Of a DNA stretch of 64,000 nucleotides, positions 40,874 to 51,323 are shown in pieces. The notes under the pieces were generated by a model. The model ran no database searches and was not told the DNA's origin. It worked only from the letters and a program-made list of their open reading frames with translations. The position numbers were made by a program, and so were the translations under genes. The stretch lies in assembly GCA_903772945.1 (NCBI GenBank), contig CAICTM010000090.1, positions 1 through 64,000 on the forward strand, written 5' to 3'. This DNA comes from Seminavis robusta (lineage: Eukaryota; Bacillariophyta; Bacillariophyceae; Naviculales; Naviculaceae). Position 1 is the first letter of the stretch, and each line of letters starts with the position of its first letter.

Positions 40874-42658
40874 ATGCCACTGCTATCGCTCTCCAAGACG
40901 TGGATTTTGGCTTTGACCCTGGTGCCAACCCTTTCGGTGGAGGCTTGGACTCTTCCTTCCAGCCAGTTGCCTGCCAGAACAAGATCATCGCTCTGGATCG
41001 AGAATGATCCAACACAACTACCCATCTCCACAAGTCATCAGACCCTATCCAAGACGACTTCAAGGACACGACGACGAAAATCTCGTGCCAGTCTTCTTTA
41101 TCAATCTGCAACGCAAGAAGATGCTACCAACGGTGCTCTTGTTTTCCCCGAAATCACTCTGTACAATTCCTTGACACGTCAAAAAGAGACGCTCTCACCA
41201 CTCCAAAAAGGCCAATTTTCCATGTACACGTGTGGTCCCACCGTGTACGATTACGCCCACGTGGGCAACTTTCGCGCCTTTTTGACCTACGATGTCTTGA
41301 AACGAGCGCTCCAATACTTTGGCTACACCGTCACGCACATTTGCAATTTAACCGATGTGGACGACAAAATCATTCAACGGGCCACCGAATTGGGATTGGA
41401 ATCCGCGCTGGAATTGACGCAAAAATTTGAACGACTCTTTCGATTGGATTTACACGCACTCAACATTGTCCCCGCCGACGGGTATCCTCGTGCCACTGAT
41501 CATGTCGAGGAAATGATGGATATGATTGCCACACTGCACGACAAGGAATTGGCGTATGAGACAGCCGATGGATCTTGGTACTTTCGCACACAGGCACAAG
41601 AAGGATATGGACAACAGTTGGTGCAGTTTAGTAGTCAAGCCAGTGAGGAATACAATGCCGAACAAGAGGGATTGGCAACGGTAAATGAGGATGGCAAGGA
41701 ACATTTTCAAGACTTTTGTCTTTGGAAAGCCTACAAGCCTGGTGTCGATCGAGACGATTTGGTATGGGAACGACCGCCTCTCTTTCAAAAAGGACGTCCC
41801 GGGTGGCATTTGGAATGCAGTGCTATGGCACAAAAGTACCTGGGAGACACCATTGATTTGCATGGAGGGGGTGTCGACTTGAAATTTCCCCACCACGAAA
41901 ACGAGATTGCCCAGTCGCAGGGATGCACGGGCAAGACATTTTGCAATTGCTGGTTCCACAATGGGTTTGTCAATATCAACTCGGAGAAAATGTCAAAGTC
42001 GCTCGGAAACTTTTTGACACTCACCACGGCATGTCCTTCGGCGGTCGACGTTCGAGCCTATCGGTATCTGGTCGTCTCCAGTCAATACCGTAATCCTCTC
42101 AACTTTTCTCCGGATGCCATGAAGGCAGCCAAGAGTGCCTTGAAACGCATCGATGCGGTACAAACACAATTGACAGAAGCATTGAAAGATGCAAAAGAAT
42201 TAGGTGACGGGAGTGACAGCAAAATTGCTCAGGAAACCGTCCCCAAGGCTCTGCAAAACTTTGAAGCGGCACTCCTAGACGACTTGAGTATGCCCCGTGC
42301 AGCTGCATCACTCTTCGGATTGGTCAAGGCCGCCGAAAAGGAGTTGAAACGAGTTGCCAAGAATGACGATGCATCCTTGGATCTACCCGGACTGGCGGCT
42401 ATCCAATCCGCCTTGGAACAAATGGACAAAGTCTTTGGAATCTTTTACGACGTACCAGACACACACGCATCCGCCACCGAAAAGGAAGACGACAGTGTGG
42501 TTCCGGAGGAAGTAATGGAATTGGTGTCACAACGGACAGCCGCCAAGGAATCCAAAGACTGGGAACTGGCGGATTCTTTGCGGGCACGCATTACCGAGCT
42601 GGGATTCGCCGTCAAGGATGTCAAGGGTGGTGAGCCCCTGGTCAGTCGATTAGACTAA
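40874..42658 (+). CDS. Cysteinyl-tRNA synthetase, organelle-targeted
   Basis: 594 residues, intronless. It charges tRNA-Cys with cysteine. The N-terminus is a signal peptide ending SVEA|WTLPSS, followed by a Ser/Thr/Arg-rich stretch. That is the bipartite plastid leader of heterokont algae, with Trp at +1. The catalytic domain shows MYTCGPTVYDYAHVGNFR (zinc Cys plus the HIGH-equivalent AHVGN), WHLECSAMA, FPHHENEIAQSQG (zinc His and Glu) and the KMSKS loop EKMSKSLGN. A C-terminal anticodon-binding helical region completes the protein, slightly longer than the ~460-residue bacterial enzyme because of the leader and a few inserts. Plastid import is inferred; dual targeting to mitochondria is possible. 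Confidence 0.92.
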   Translation: MPLLSLSKTWILALTLVPTLSVEAWTLPSSQLPARTRSSLWIENDPTQLPISTSHQTLSKTTSRTRRRKSRASLLYQSATQEDATNGALVFPEITLYNSLTRQKETLSPLQKGQFSMYTCGPTVYDYAHVGNFRAFLTYDVLKRALQYFGYTVTHICNLTDVDDKIIQRATELGLESALELTQKFERLFRLDLHALNIVPADGYPRATDHVEEMMDMIATLHDKELAYETADGSWYFRTQAQEGYGQQLVQFSSQASEEYNAEQEGLATVNEDGKEHFQDFCLWKAYKPGVDRDDLVWERPPLFQKGRPGWHLECSAMAQKYLGDTIDLHGGGVDLKFPHHENEIAQSQGCTGKTFCNCWFHNGFVNINSEKMSKSLGNFLTLTTACPSAVDVRAYRYLVVSSQYRNPLNFSPDAMKAAKSALKRIDAVQTQLTEALKDAKELGDGSDSKIAQETVPKALQNFEAALLDDLSMPRAAASLFGLVKAAEKELKRVAKNDDASLDLPGLAAIQSALEQMDKVFGIFYDVPDTHASATEKEDDSVVPEEVMELVSQRTAAKESKDWELADSLRARITELGFAVKDVKGGEPLVSRLD

Positions 42659-43067
42659 CTACGGTACCAGGCACAACTAGCTAGCCTATTCGTAGCTTTG
42701 CAACAGGTTGCTACTAGTAGTCAATCAGAGGTCAATTAATTTCTAGATCCACCTTGGGTCCATGCTGATCACTTCCTGTCCAAACGACCATTGTGTCGCA
42801 CAGAATCGATACTAGTAGTTTCAGGTAGACGCGGCGAGTTCAAGCTGTGATATGCCTTTATCCATCAATACACCCCCTTTCGCGGTCTTACGCATTACCA
42901 GGCACTCCAGACTAGCCTGACCCTACACTTAGAAACAGCCCAGGATCAGCTTTCTTTCTTCTCCAGTAGGACTCGTTTTCTGTGTGTGCAAACTCTTATG
43001 GATATTAAGTTGTCTACATGCATTTGATGACTGACATGGCAAGCCTGCAGTCATGGAGAATTGTACC
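42659..43067. other. Convergent 3' region
   Basis: 409 bp between the convergent synthetase and kinase genes. Nothing specific seen. Confidence 0.45.
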
Positions 43068-45558
43068 TTAGGCAGAGAAGATTTCATCACAACCACGAAC
43101 CAGTGGTTCCACCATAGGAACACCGAAGGATGCCTTGGGTTCTTGGGCAGGGAAGGTGTGATGCACTACTCGATCCGTATACATGGGTTGCACCGAGACT
43201 GCCGCTGGCCTCATGGTGGGCGGCACTGAGACTGCCGCTGACCTCATGGATGGCACTGAGACTTCTGCTGGACTCATTGGTGGCACTGAGACTGCCACTG
43301 GACTGCATGGTGGCACTGAGACTGCCACTGGCCTCGTTGGCGCCATCGAGGTGCTGGGCCGTGTCTTCTGCCGATTCGAGGAGACGTCATCCACGCTACG
43401 ATCCATAGATTGCATCGAGATCGCAGCTCTTTCCTGAGGTTCCATCGGGGTGCCAAATCGTATCGTATGCTCTCGAACAATCTGGAGGCACAAAAGCTGT
43501 GGCGCCGAGTACACAGCACAGCCGTCGTCTTCCTGGTGCCTCAAGTTGTGATAATCCGCGTACTGAACCTTCAGGGCCTTGCATCGCTGCCTTACAGAGC
43601 CAACGTCGGCGCAATAGGCGCATTGGGCGAACAAGTAGTGCTCCATCACGTTCGTCCGGTCCTGAGACCCAACATGAGCGGCAATCAAGTTGAAGTCAGT
43701 TACAGCGTTACACAACGAGTACGGTGTTCCACTGAGAGTATCAGAAAAAAAGTGAGAAGGAGGGTGGTCGCGGGGGGCGCTGGACCTGTAGCAAATTGCT
43801 TCTTACCAGCTATTCGCGAAGGTCGGTGATGGCGTGATCCATTCTCCCAAAGGCTGCTCAGCCTCAAAACCATTTTGTTGTTGCCCTTGGATTGCAGTGG
43901 TGACCGGCTGAGGTGGGTACGGAATGTGATTCCCAAGGTGAGGGAGTGCAACATGCACCTCGCCCTCAGGAAGTGCAAGCAGGTGAGACTTTAGAGCCGC
44001 CAATTCTGATGCCACCTCTGACGCAGACGGGCGTTTGGAAGGGTGGTCGTCCCATGTTCTTTTTAGCAGATTGGAAATTTGGTTGGGAATGCCCTCTAGG
44101 TCGAGCCTTCTTCCGCTCAAGACCGCCCTTTCAATGGCCTGGATGCTGACAGCTTCGCTCCAAGGTTCCTCCAAAGTGAAACACTCCCAAATGATGACAC
44201 CCAAGCTGTAAACATCTGCCTTTGGAGTATACTTCCCCGCTTGCATTATTTCTTACACCACCACCACCAAGAAGGCTGATTAGAGAATCTCGCTCATTTG
44301 AGGAATCGGTCGTAATCAATGTTGACAAGCACTCACCTGGGGCCATCCATGGATAGCTTCCAACCGTCTCGTACTCTCCAAAGCTGGCCGCTGTTTGTGA
44401 TTTGTGAATTGATGCGGTCTCTTTTCGGAGTTGTGCCATTCCAAAGTCGGTGATGCAAAGATGGCTTGCATCCTTACCACTTACGAGGATGTTTGGTGTT
44501 TTTAAGTCACGGTGCAGAATCTTGAGCTTGTGCAACGCCTCGACGGCACGGGACACCGCAAGTGCTGTTTCAAGCTTCCAGCGCAGAGACGAGGTAGTTG
44601 AAGAGTTGTCTTCTCTGTGTAGGTAGACAAACAAGTCTGAATCCATCCGTTTCATAACAATTGCTGGTGATGCATCAACAATGCATATACCGTAGACTGT
44701 GGCAAAGAAGTCAAAGTTGAACCGCTTCATCACCAAGGCTTCGTCCAGGATCTCCTTCATCGCTTTCATAGTTGGGTCATTGGCGAGAAGCAACTTTACA
44801 ACCACAGGTTGGTTAAGGTACTCGCCCTCATGTACCACCCCGAATGCTCCTGATGGAGAGCTTCTGCTTTCTGTGTACCTAAGGTGGTTCCTGTCTAGGA
44901 GCAAGGACTTGTACTCAGGTCGCAGGAAGAGCTCTTTCAGGCGAGGAGAGAGTCCCTCCAGCTCTGGGGTTGTGGAAATAATGGAAGGGGCCACACCGCT
45001 CGGTTCCATACCTTTGTTATGACGATACCTCTGGTCATCTTTTAGGGTCTTGTGGAGCCCCTGAAGAGCCATGGAAGTTTTGCTTTTGTCGTGCTGAGCC
45101 TTTTGTACTTGTAGCACGGCTTGTTGAATCATTCGGAGCTGCTCTGAGACATCTTGATCGTGCTGACGGCGATCATGCATAAGCAATTGAATATCGGACA
45201 GGTACTGTAGCTGCTTCTGGTCGGAGACAACCCCAAGCAATTGGATAAATTGAGTCAGCTCTCGGTTGATAGTCTCGCATCGATCTGCCCACGAATGCGA
45301 CCAGATAAAGCGATGGAATCTCTCCGCAGCCATGAACTCGTCCGCGAGGTCTCCGGCTTGATTCAGGATCTTGTTTACCTGAGAAAGGGTCTTCCGGCCC
45401 TCGTCATGCCTCAGCTGCTGCGAACTCTCCAAGCAATTGATCAAGAGACCCACGCGGAGAGCCAGGGATGACACCTCCTCTCGATTGGCCTTGGTCTGGC
45501 AGAATTTGTCGTAGACCGTCGTCGCGGCCTTCACGACGAGGCTCACTGTTTCTAACAT
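43068..45558 (-). CDS. Protein kinase with N-terminal helical bundle resembling MLKL/HeLo domains, three exons
   Basis: Exons 45558-44337, 44251-43807 and 43731-43068. The introns of 85 and 75 nt start GTGAGT and GTAAGA and restore the motif MAPEIMQAGKY exactly. Product 776 residues. Residues ~1-115 are predicted as a four-helix bundle with the spacing of MLKL/HeLo/ADR1-like N-terminal domains: DKFCQTKANREEVSSLALRV at the second helix, then LNQAGDLADEF and FHRFI. Residues ~120-175 look like a coiled 'brace'. The kinase domain (~225-485) looks active: SGAFGVV loop, K255, HRDLKTPN (349-), DFG (371-373), APE and a KRPSASEV end. The tail has Cys/His-containing sequence and then five 12-residue repeats (V-S-V-P-P type). 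In MLKL the bundle permeabilises membranes after kinase-domain switching. That role here is inference from layout; a plain signalling kinase is the alternative. Confidence 0.75.
43190..43345. repeat. 36-bp coding minisatellite in the kinase tail
   Basis: About five tandem copies of a 36-bp unit (GGCACTGAGACTGCC core). On the coding (minus) strand they give 12-residue repeats with VSVPP. Confidence 0.8.
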
Positions 45559-46494
45559 TGTTGCTTGATTGACTTGTGCTGCACTGTGTGGTCGAAGTGC
45601 TGCGAACCAAGTATGGTGGAAAGACGAGAAGGATGAAAGAGAGAATGAGGGTGATGTCCATGAGCTCCTCTATGGTACCATACCCGAACCGCGAAAGATA
45701 CCTTGACGACGATGTTCTGGTTGCGATCGGGGTTCGGTCCACAAAGACTCCTGAAAATTGCAAAAATGCTGGCTCTCTTCGTCCCTCCGCGGTGGAAGCG
45801 AGCAAATCTATTTGTTAAAAATCTCAAAGGAAATCAAATCTGGAGAGTGTTTTGTTTGGAGAAGTGATTGACTTAAAGATCCCAGACTCAATGGGGCAAG
45901 AGACTTATCAAAGACAGTCTGGTTCTGCTAGAAACTGCTTTGATAAGTAATCAAATTTAAGTCCAAAGTGTGTTTTTACGTTTCTTTTCTGCTGTTTAAA
46001 AGCCCTCAAAGTTTCCCCCACACAATCTCCCTTCATCTTGCCTCTGCTTGTCCGCTTATTTGAAACAGTGTTGATGTGCAAAAATCAATGGATCTGATCT
46101 CTTCCAATTCAGCCAGCATCAGTAACAAAGCCTAGTAGGCTATAGCCAGGTGCAATAGTACCGCTAGAGGCTGCTGTATGGTATCTAGCCAAAGAACAGC
46201 GAGAGAATGCTAGTAACTATGTGTATTTGATTTCCTCCATCGATAGGGGGTTGCGAACTGTGCGTTGTCAAGACAGCGATGCTGTGGATTTTGTTTGAGT
46301 TTGCCTACTCAAGGCAGTAGGGATTTCCTGGTATCTAGCTGGCAGAGCTCCAACCGTGTCGATCCTTTGCTCCCTTGGCAAGAATGCAACTCTAATAAGC
46401 TTTTAGACGCTAATCCAATCGACAGCTACGGTAGTTTTGCACGATGGAGTATTCGTTGCTGCCTACTACAGAGTATTTTCTAGCACAACATGTT
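45559..46494. other. 936-bp intergenic region
   Basis: Upstream region of the MLKL-like kinase gene and 3' side of the uS9m gene. No gene or repeat recognised. Confidence 0.45.
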
Positions 46495-47460
46495 CTAACG
46501 ACGATTCCACTGCGGTGCCTTTCGTGCCTTGACCAATCCCACCTTCTTGGGTTCCACTCTCCTGGCATCACGGGTGAGATATCCCATTTTCTTCATGGGT
46601 GGCCGATACTCGGGATTCCAATGCTGCAAAGCTCGCGCCACACCGAGACGAATGGCCCCGGCTTGGCCCGTCAATCCACCACCTTTTACTTGACACTGCA
46701 GGTCGAATTTGCCACAGGTTCGGGTCACAACCAAAGGAGCCAAAACGAGTTCGCGATCGGAAAAGCGCGGAAAGTAGTCGACCAAATCTTTGCGATTGAC
46801 CGTGACATTGCCAAACCCCGGTGTGATCCAGACGCGAGCTTGTGCCGATTTTCGAGCGCCTCGTCCATAAGCGCGTCCGATCGAGTCAATGACGGGCACT
46901 CGCACTTGCGGTTTGGTGGTTTCGATCCATTTTAGCTTTTTGGCATTCAATTCCATTTCTTCTCGATGCAGTTTTGCCATTTCAGCTTCGACTTCTTCAA
47001 AATCACCTTCGTCTTCGTCGTCGTCATCCCACGGATCTGTTTCTGTGCCAGCATTAAAGTCATCATCGTCGTCGTATTTGCCAGGAAAGAGATCAATCAT
47101 GTGCGTACGGAGCAAAGGATCTCTGGCCAATGGCGGTTCCGGTGTCGGACCGGGTGGTGGACGTCGGCCACCGCGTGAATGCTGTTGGCGTGGCTGCTGT
47201 TGCTTCTGCTGTTGCCAACCAACACTTCGTTGTTGTCGTTCGCCACCGCTGGCTGTGGTGCCGCTCACGGCCGGCCGTCGGAGCTTCAAATTCTCCAAGA
47301 TATCGACGATGCTTTCATCTTTCTTGTCACCGCCATCGCCCGAAGAAAAGCCGCGGGCAGCCCATACTCTTCCTTGTACTACGGATCGACTCGTTCTGGC
47401 GCATCGTCTAGCGATGCCACGGGTAATCAGGGGCTTTATCATGGCAAAAGACGACGCCAT
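46495..47460 (-). CDS. Mitochondrial small-subunit ribosomal protein uS9m
   Basis: 321 residues from the ATG at 47460, which begins a clear mitochondrial presequence (MASSFAMIKPLITRGIARR, rich in Arg and Ser, no acids). An in-frame ATG at 47592 would add 44 residues without targeting character. A Gln/Arg/Pro-rich and then acidic spacer (residues ~60-165) precedes the conserved S9 domain: GRGARKSAQARVWITPG, VNRKDLVDYF, GGGLTGQAGAIRLGVARAL and LTRDARRVEPKKVGLVKAR. It ends in NRR, as S9 proteins end in basic residues that touch the P-site tRNA. A component of the mitoribosome. Confidence 0.93.
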   Translation of the reverse strand: MASSFAMIKPLITRGIARRCARTSRSVVQGRVWAARGFSSGDGGDKKDESIVDILENLKLRRPAVSGTTASGGERQQRSVGWQQQKQQQPRQQHSRGGRRPPPGPTPEPPLARDPLLRTHMIDLFPGKYDDDDDFNAGTETDPWDDDDEDEGDFEEVEAEMAKLHREEMELNAKKLKWIETTKPQVRVPVIDSIGRAYGRGARKSAQARVWITPGFGNVTVNRKDLVDYFPRFSDRELVLAPLVVTRTCGKFDLQCQVKGGGLTGQAGAIRLGVARALQHWNPEYRPPMKKMGYLTRDARRVEPKKVGLVKARKAPQWNRR

Positions 47461-47678
47461 TGTCGGATTGTGTGGCTCTGACGGTCTGGGTGGGGTGGTT
47501 TGTGGTTCGGGGGTTGGGGGTTTTGAAAGCCCGCTAAGCTGTTTCGTGCCCTGCAAAATTTCCGTTGCGAGACCTCTCTCCGCATCCTTCATTTCTTTTT
47601 AGTCGTTGTCAGATTCGATTCTTCGTGCTTCAGCCATCATCACCACCTCAAACGACGAAGACCTTGACAAGCGTAACC
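47461..47678. promoter_or_regulatory. Divergent promoter between uS9m and LRR member 3
   Basis: 218 bp. No defined element seen. Confidence 0.4.
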
Positions 47679-49043
47679 ATGGACCCTTCAGCTCTATTTT
47701 CCGCTCTTGACAATCCAATACGTGCCAGCAGGTGGAATATTTGCTTAGAAGATCCATTGGAGATGGTGTTGATGGCCAAGGCAGATTTGGAAACTGTCAA
47801 GACATTCTACGAGTTTTACCCAGATGCTTTGACCGAAGAACTCTTCGTCAATGTCCTCACAGATGGAGCCAAGCCAGGAGTTGTCGGTTTTCTTTCCTCC
47901 GTGCGTCCTGACCTGGTTGATGAGGATACTTTTGAGATCGCAGTGAATCAAGGACCTGGGCCCAATAGACCAACAGACAATGACATCATCACAATGGCAA
48001 AAATCAATCCAGAGGTATTGATGCCTAAAGGTCCAGATCATAAGATTTCAGAGGGTTTGTGCTTCATCTTGAACTGGAAATACAGCATTGAGTTGACCCA
48101 ATGTCTCTTCAAAATGATAGTGGGCAAAACAGAGCACTTCTGTTTACCCAATCTTGAGCATGACGATGAGGATGACGATGAGGATTACGATGAGGATGAC
48201 GACGAGGATTATGATGAGGATGACGATGAGGATGATGAGCCATGGGACCCAACCATGTCAAGGACAGCATTGGATTTGGAGGCACTGTTGGGTATGGCGC
48301 CGCTTCTGGACAGCAAGGACATCAAAAATGTTGCCAACTGGTGTTATGAATGGGAATTGGATGCATTTCTCGAGTTTGTTCGCAAAGTTCTTTCCAACCA
48401 GAGCATAACCTCTTCTGATGTTGTCTTCCCATCAGTCTCGCAAGACCATGAGGGGGCACCAATGTTGTTCAATACGGATTCATTCAAGCAACTTTCATCA
48501 AAGAGCAAGATTGACAAGATGACTCTTCGTCTTGGCTCAAACAATCCATTGGCTCTCGACTTCCTGGAGCATTGCTTGGTGTTGATGCCTTGTCTGACAA
48601 ACTTGAAAATTGGCAGCACTGATATGGATGTTGCCTCGGCTGCTGCAACGCCATTCATTTGCCATGCTCTTTCTGGCAATTCCTTGCTGCGGAGCTTGCT
48701 AATTCGTGCAAGAAGTGATACAACAGGAAAGGGATTGGATCCAATCCTGAAATCATTGGAGAGCAATCAAACCCTCGTAAGGTTCCGCTATCTGCAAAGT
48801 GATGTGCAATCTGACATGTTCGAAAGATACCAGGACATTCTAGCAGATATTCTCCAAAAATTCAATGCAACACTGAGTTTTGTCCACTTTCGCGATGGCT
48901 GTAGTGATGAAAACCCACACGGCAATCTTCACATCACTCTTCATCCAAGCAGACATCTACTGTCTTTCTACACCGGCCTCAATTTTTTTGGCCGCAAGGA
49001 AGCACATGACCCAGAAACCACCATTGTGGCATTTGTAGTCTAG
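47679..49043 (+). CDS. Leucine-rich-repeat protein, diatom family (member 3), tail out of frame
   Basis: 454 residues from the ATG at 47679. The opening (DPLEMVLMAKADLETVKTFY, then ALTEELFVNVLTDGA) is typical of the family. An acidic tract of ~25 Asp/Glu with Tyr (about 160-187) is encoded by a 12-bp GATGAGGATNAC repeat. Irregular LRRs follow (DKMTLRLGSNNP, LTNLKIGSTDMD, LLRSLLIRARS). The stop at 49043 precedes the family ending. A stretch coding AYGLLRENPVKWSN lies at 49106-49147 in another frame, ending at a TGA near 49160. So the gene is either shortened by a recent frameshift, has an unrecognised 3' intron, or carries a sequence error. Intracellular, function unknown. Confidence 0.7.
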   Translation: MDPSALFSALDNPIRASRWNICLEDPLEMVLMAKADLETVKTFYEFYPDALTEELFVNVLTDGAKPGVVGFLSSVRPDLVDEDTFEIAVNQGPGPNRPTDNDIITMAKINPEVLMPKGPDHKISEGLCFILNWKYSIELTQCLFKMIVGKTEHFCLPNLEHDDEDDDEDYDEDDDEDYDEDDDEDDEPWDPTMSRTALDLEALLGMAPLLDSKDIKNVANWCYEWELDAFLEFVRKVLSNQSITSSDVVFPSVSQDHEGAPMLFNTDSFKQLSSKSKIDKMTLRLGSNNPLALDFLEHCLVLMPCLTNLKIGSTDMDVASAAATPFICHALSGNSLLRSLLIRARSDTTGKGLDPILKSLESNQTLVRFRYLQSDVQSDMFERYQDILADILQKFNATLSFVHFRDGCSDENPHGNLHITLHPSRHLLSFYTGLNFFGRKEAHDPETTIVAFVV

Positions 49044-49394
49044 ATCTGCTGGTGAGAGTTGTTCACAAGCGTCGAATCACCCAGGAGGATCGCTTAAACC
49101 TTGCCTATGGACTCTTGCGTGAAAACCCAGTCAAGTGGAGTAATCCTGCCAACAGTTCTTGAGCCCAAAACCAACAGTGGAAGGAAGCAAACAAAAGCAC
49201 ACTGCAAGTTCATGATCGTGTTCGTGGGGTGTCTTTGTGGCGGAAGCTTTGGCGTCCTTGGTCTGCTGTAGTGAACTTTTTTGCGACGTGCACCAAATAC
49301 ATGTTCACGCAATTTTCCATGCGTCAAAAGAAAAAACTCTTATTATAGTACGGATTGATTATTGTCCTTTGCAAGCAACTTGTCATGTTGCTTC
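49044..49394. other. 3' flank with displaced LRR-family ending
   Basis: 351 bp. The first ~115 bp code for the family C-terminal signature in a frame different from the upstream gene. The rest holds the convergent 3' ends. Confidence 0.55.
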
Positions 49395-50660
49395 TTATTG
49401 CTCCTTTGCGGTCGTACTACTACTTTTTCCAGATGCCGCCAGTGTCCCTTCCTCGTCTTGTACTCGTGCCAGAATTCGACTAATGGCATCGGGCAATTCT
49501 CGAATGAAATTGATGGTTTCATCGACGAGTGGTTTGGCAGCTTCGTTCATCTTGCGTCGGACTTCCAATTCGGGTGTGGGGCTGGTGGACCAAGTGGGCA
49601 TTTTTCGATCTCCGTCATCGTTATTATTGACTTGCTCGAGTTGATCGAATCGTTGTCGTGCCGTCTGTTGGTATTCATTGGCTAGTTCGCAGAGAATCGT
49701 CTTGGCCCCACAAGCGGCCGATCCACCGACATCATACGCCAGATCGTCTCCGACATGAATCCAAACACCCTTGGCAAATTCTTCTGTCGAATCATGATTG
49801 TCGTTCTTGGCGGCGGCAGCCTTCATGGCGGCTTGGACGGTAGCCATTTCTTGTCCCTTTTCCAACGCGGCATTGTAAATCCAGGACAATTGTGCGGAAC
49901 TACTGGACGATGCGAGTTCTTTGAAAAATTGTTGTCGTCCCTTTTGATCGTCTTCCCAGGACATGCAAAAATCAAAGTATGGCGCGAGTGTGAATGTCAT
50001 GAGCAAGGGATTGGCTTTGCCATCCGTGACGGCTCCCAAAATGACATGTGGGTATTCCTGTTTGATTTCTCGTAGCACTTGTTGCACTTCTGGATAGAGA
50101 TTGCGTTCGGCGGCATGATGGCGTTCCATTTCCCATGCCGTCATGACGGCCTTGACAATGGACGGGGAAACAGCACGGGCGGTCCATTGTTTGGCATTCT
50201 CGACCACTACTGGACTGAGATCTTCTACCGACGTGACCCAATCTTCGGCCGTTTCTTGTAGCTTTCGGTTGAGGAGTACCTTTTCCATGCGACGTCGAAT
50301 GGCCAATTCGCGGGCTTCGGTGTGAGAGAGTGCGGCCGCTTCTTCGGGTGGCAATTCGGATCGGACTTGTTTGGTCGTGTCATCGATATCGGTGGGTTGA
50401 ATGTCGGCGCCAAATCCGTACTGTTTCATGGCCTTGACAAAGGCATCGTTGGCTTCGTTAATGACAGAGGCAATGGGATACAGCGTGTCGTCCAAATCAA
50501 ACGTGAGAAGTACCAATGGTCGTTTATTGCCTTGTTCCGGAGTACTGGCCCAGAGTCGACTTGTGGTCTCTACTACTACTCGAGAAGAAGAAGTGGGTGT
50601 CACAAAGGCATGGCAGCTCAAGGCAAGTGTCGATACTACGACAGTCGATAGTCGGAACAT
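49395..50660 (-). CDS. HAD-superfamily hydrolase, predicted plastid
   Basis: 421 residues, intronless, from the ATG at 50660. Signal peptide with cleavage SCHA|FVTPTSS, an ASAFAP-like site, then a Ser/Thr-rich transit-like part. HAD motif I is FDLDDTLYP (Asp55, Asp57). Motif II is GAVTDGKANP. Motif IV is HVGDDLAYDVGGSAACGAKT. An alpha-helical cap (~90-190) sits between motifs I and II, as in subclass I phosphatases. The family hydrolyses small phosphate esters such as sugar phosphates or nucleotides. The substrate cannot be told. A C-terminal helical extension of about 70 residues is extra. Divergent from the methionine aminopeptidase gene. Confidence 0.85.
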   Translation of the reverse strand: MFRLSTVVVSTLALSCHAFVTPTSSSRVVVETTSRLWASTPEQGNKRPLVLLTFDLDDTLYPIASVINEANDAFVKAMKQYGFGADIQPTDIDDTTKQVRSELPPEEAAALSHTEARELAIRRRMEKVLLNRKLQETAEDWVTSVEDLSPVVVENAKQWTARAVSPSIVKAVMTAWEMERHHAAERNLYPEVQQVLREIKQEYPHVILGAVTDGKANPLLMTFTLAPYFDFCMSWEDDQKGRQQFFKELASSSSSAQLSWIYNAALEKGQEMATVQAAMKAAAAKNDNHDSTEEFAKGVWIHVGDDLAYDVGGSAACGAKTILCELANEYQQTARQRFDQLEQVNNNDDGDRKMPTWSTSPTPELEVRRKMNEAAKPLVDETINFIRELPDAISRILARVQDEEGTLAASGKSSSTTAKEQ

Positions 50661-51323
50661 GGTTGTTTCTTTGTACTTGGATGGAGTTCTGTTGTCTGAA
50701 TTACTCTGTGTTTGGGATGGGTATGCTACCTCTTGGTTGGATGGATGGATGGATCAGTTGGTTTGCTGTGATGAGGATACTAGCTAGTAGAGAAGCCTAA
50801 CGACGATCGAGAAGGCTCCAAGAGAAAAGCAAAGAAGGACACGGTCAAGAGCCAATGGCCAAGTGTGATCTTATCAGTGGTGCTGGGATTGATGATGGGA
50901 CTGTCAAAAAAACAGATTGTTTGTTGGCACTTTGAGAAGAGGTCGAGGTGACGCAAGTTGCGCGCAAGTGATGTTTGGATCTTTGAATGAGAAAGGTTAT
51001 GAGTGCAAAACTCAGACGTCATCGATCTCTGTACCTTTGAGTACCGCTTCCAATTTGTTAAGTCTTTCGCCGAACAGGTGGAGACTTGAAGGATCGGCAA
51101 CAACAGCAAACTTACTTCATGAGCATGCACTTCTTTTCTTCGACTTGGAAGGAGAGCAAGGTTGTTTCTATAGCAAGTCTTTGCTACTAAGCAAGCAATC
51201 AAGAACCAAGAGATCTATCTACTGTATCTATCTATCTATTGTTGATAGCGTCTGACTGCATCTTTTAGTTAAGCAGCAAACAGCAACAAACAGCACACTA
51301 CGTCGTACAAAGAAGAAAGAAGA
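50661..51323. promoter_or_regulatory. 663-bp divergent region
   Basis: Between two divergent genes whose products both carry plastid-type leaders. GGAT microsatellite near 50735-50755 and (TATC)n near 51220-51240. No defined promoter element seen. Confidence 0.4.

Noticed and set aside
43130-43437. Plus-strand frames with Gly-Thr-Glu-Thr repeats
   Set aside because: They come from the 36-bp minisatellite that encodes the kinase tail on the minus strand.
47461-47592. Upstream in-frame ATG for uS9m
   Set aside because: The added 44 residues lack targeting features while the downstream ATG opens a clear mitochondrial presequence.
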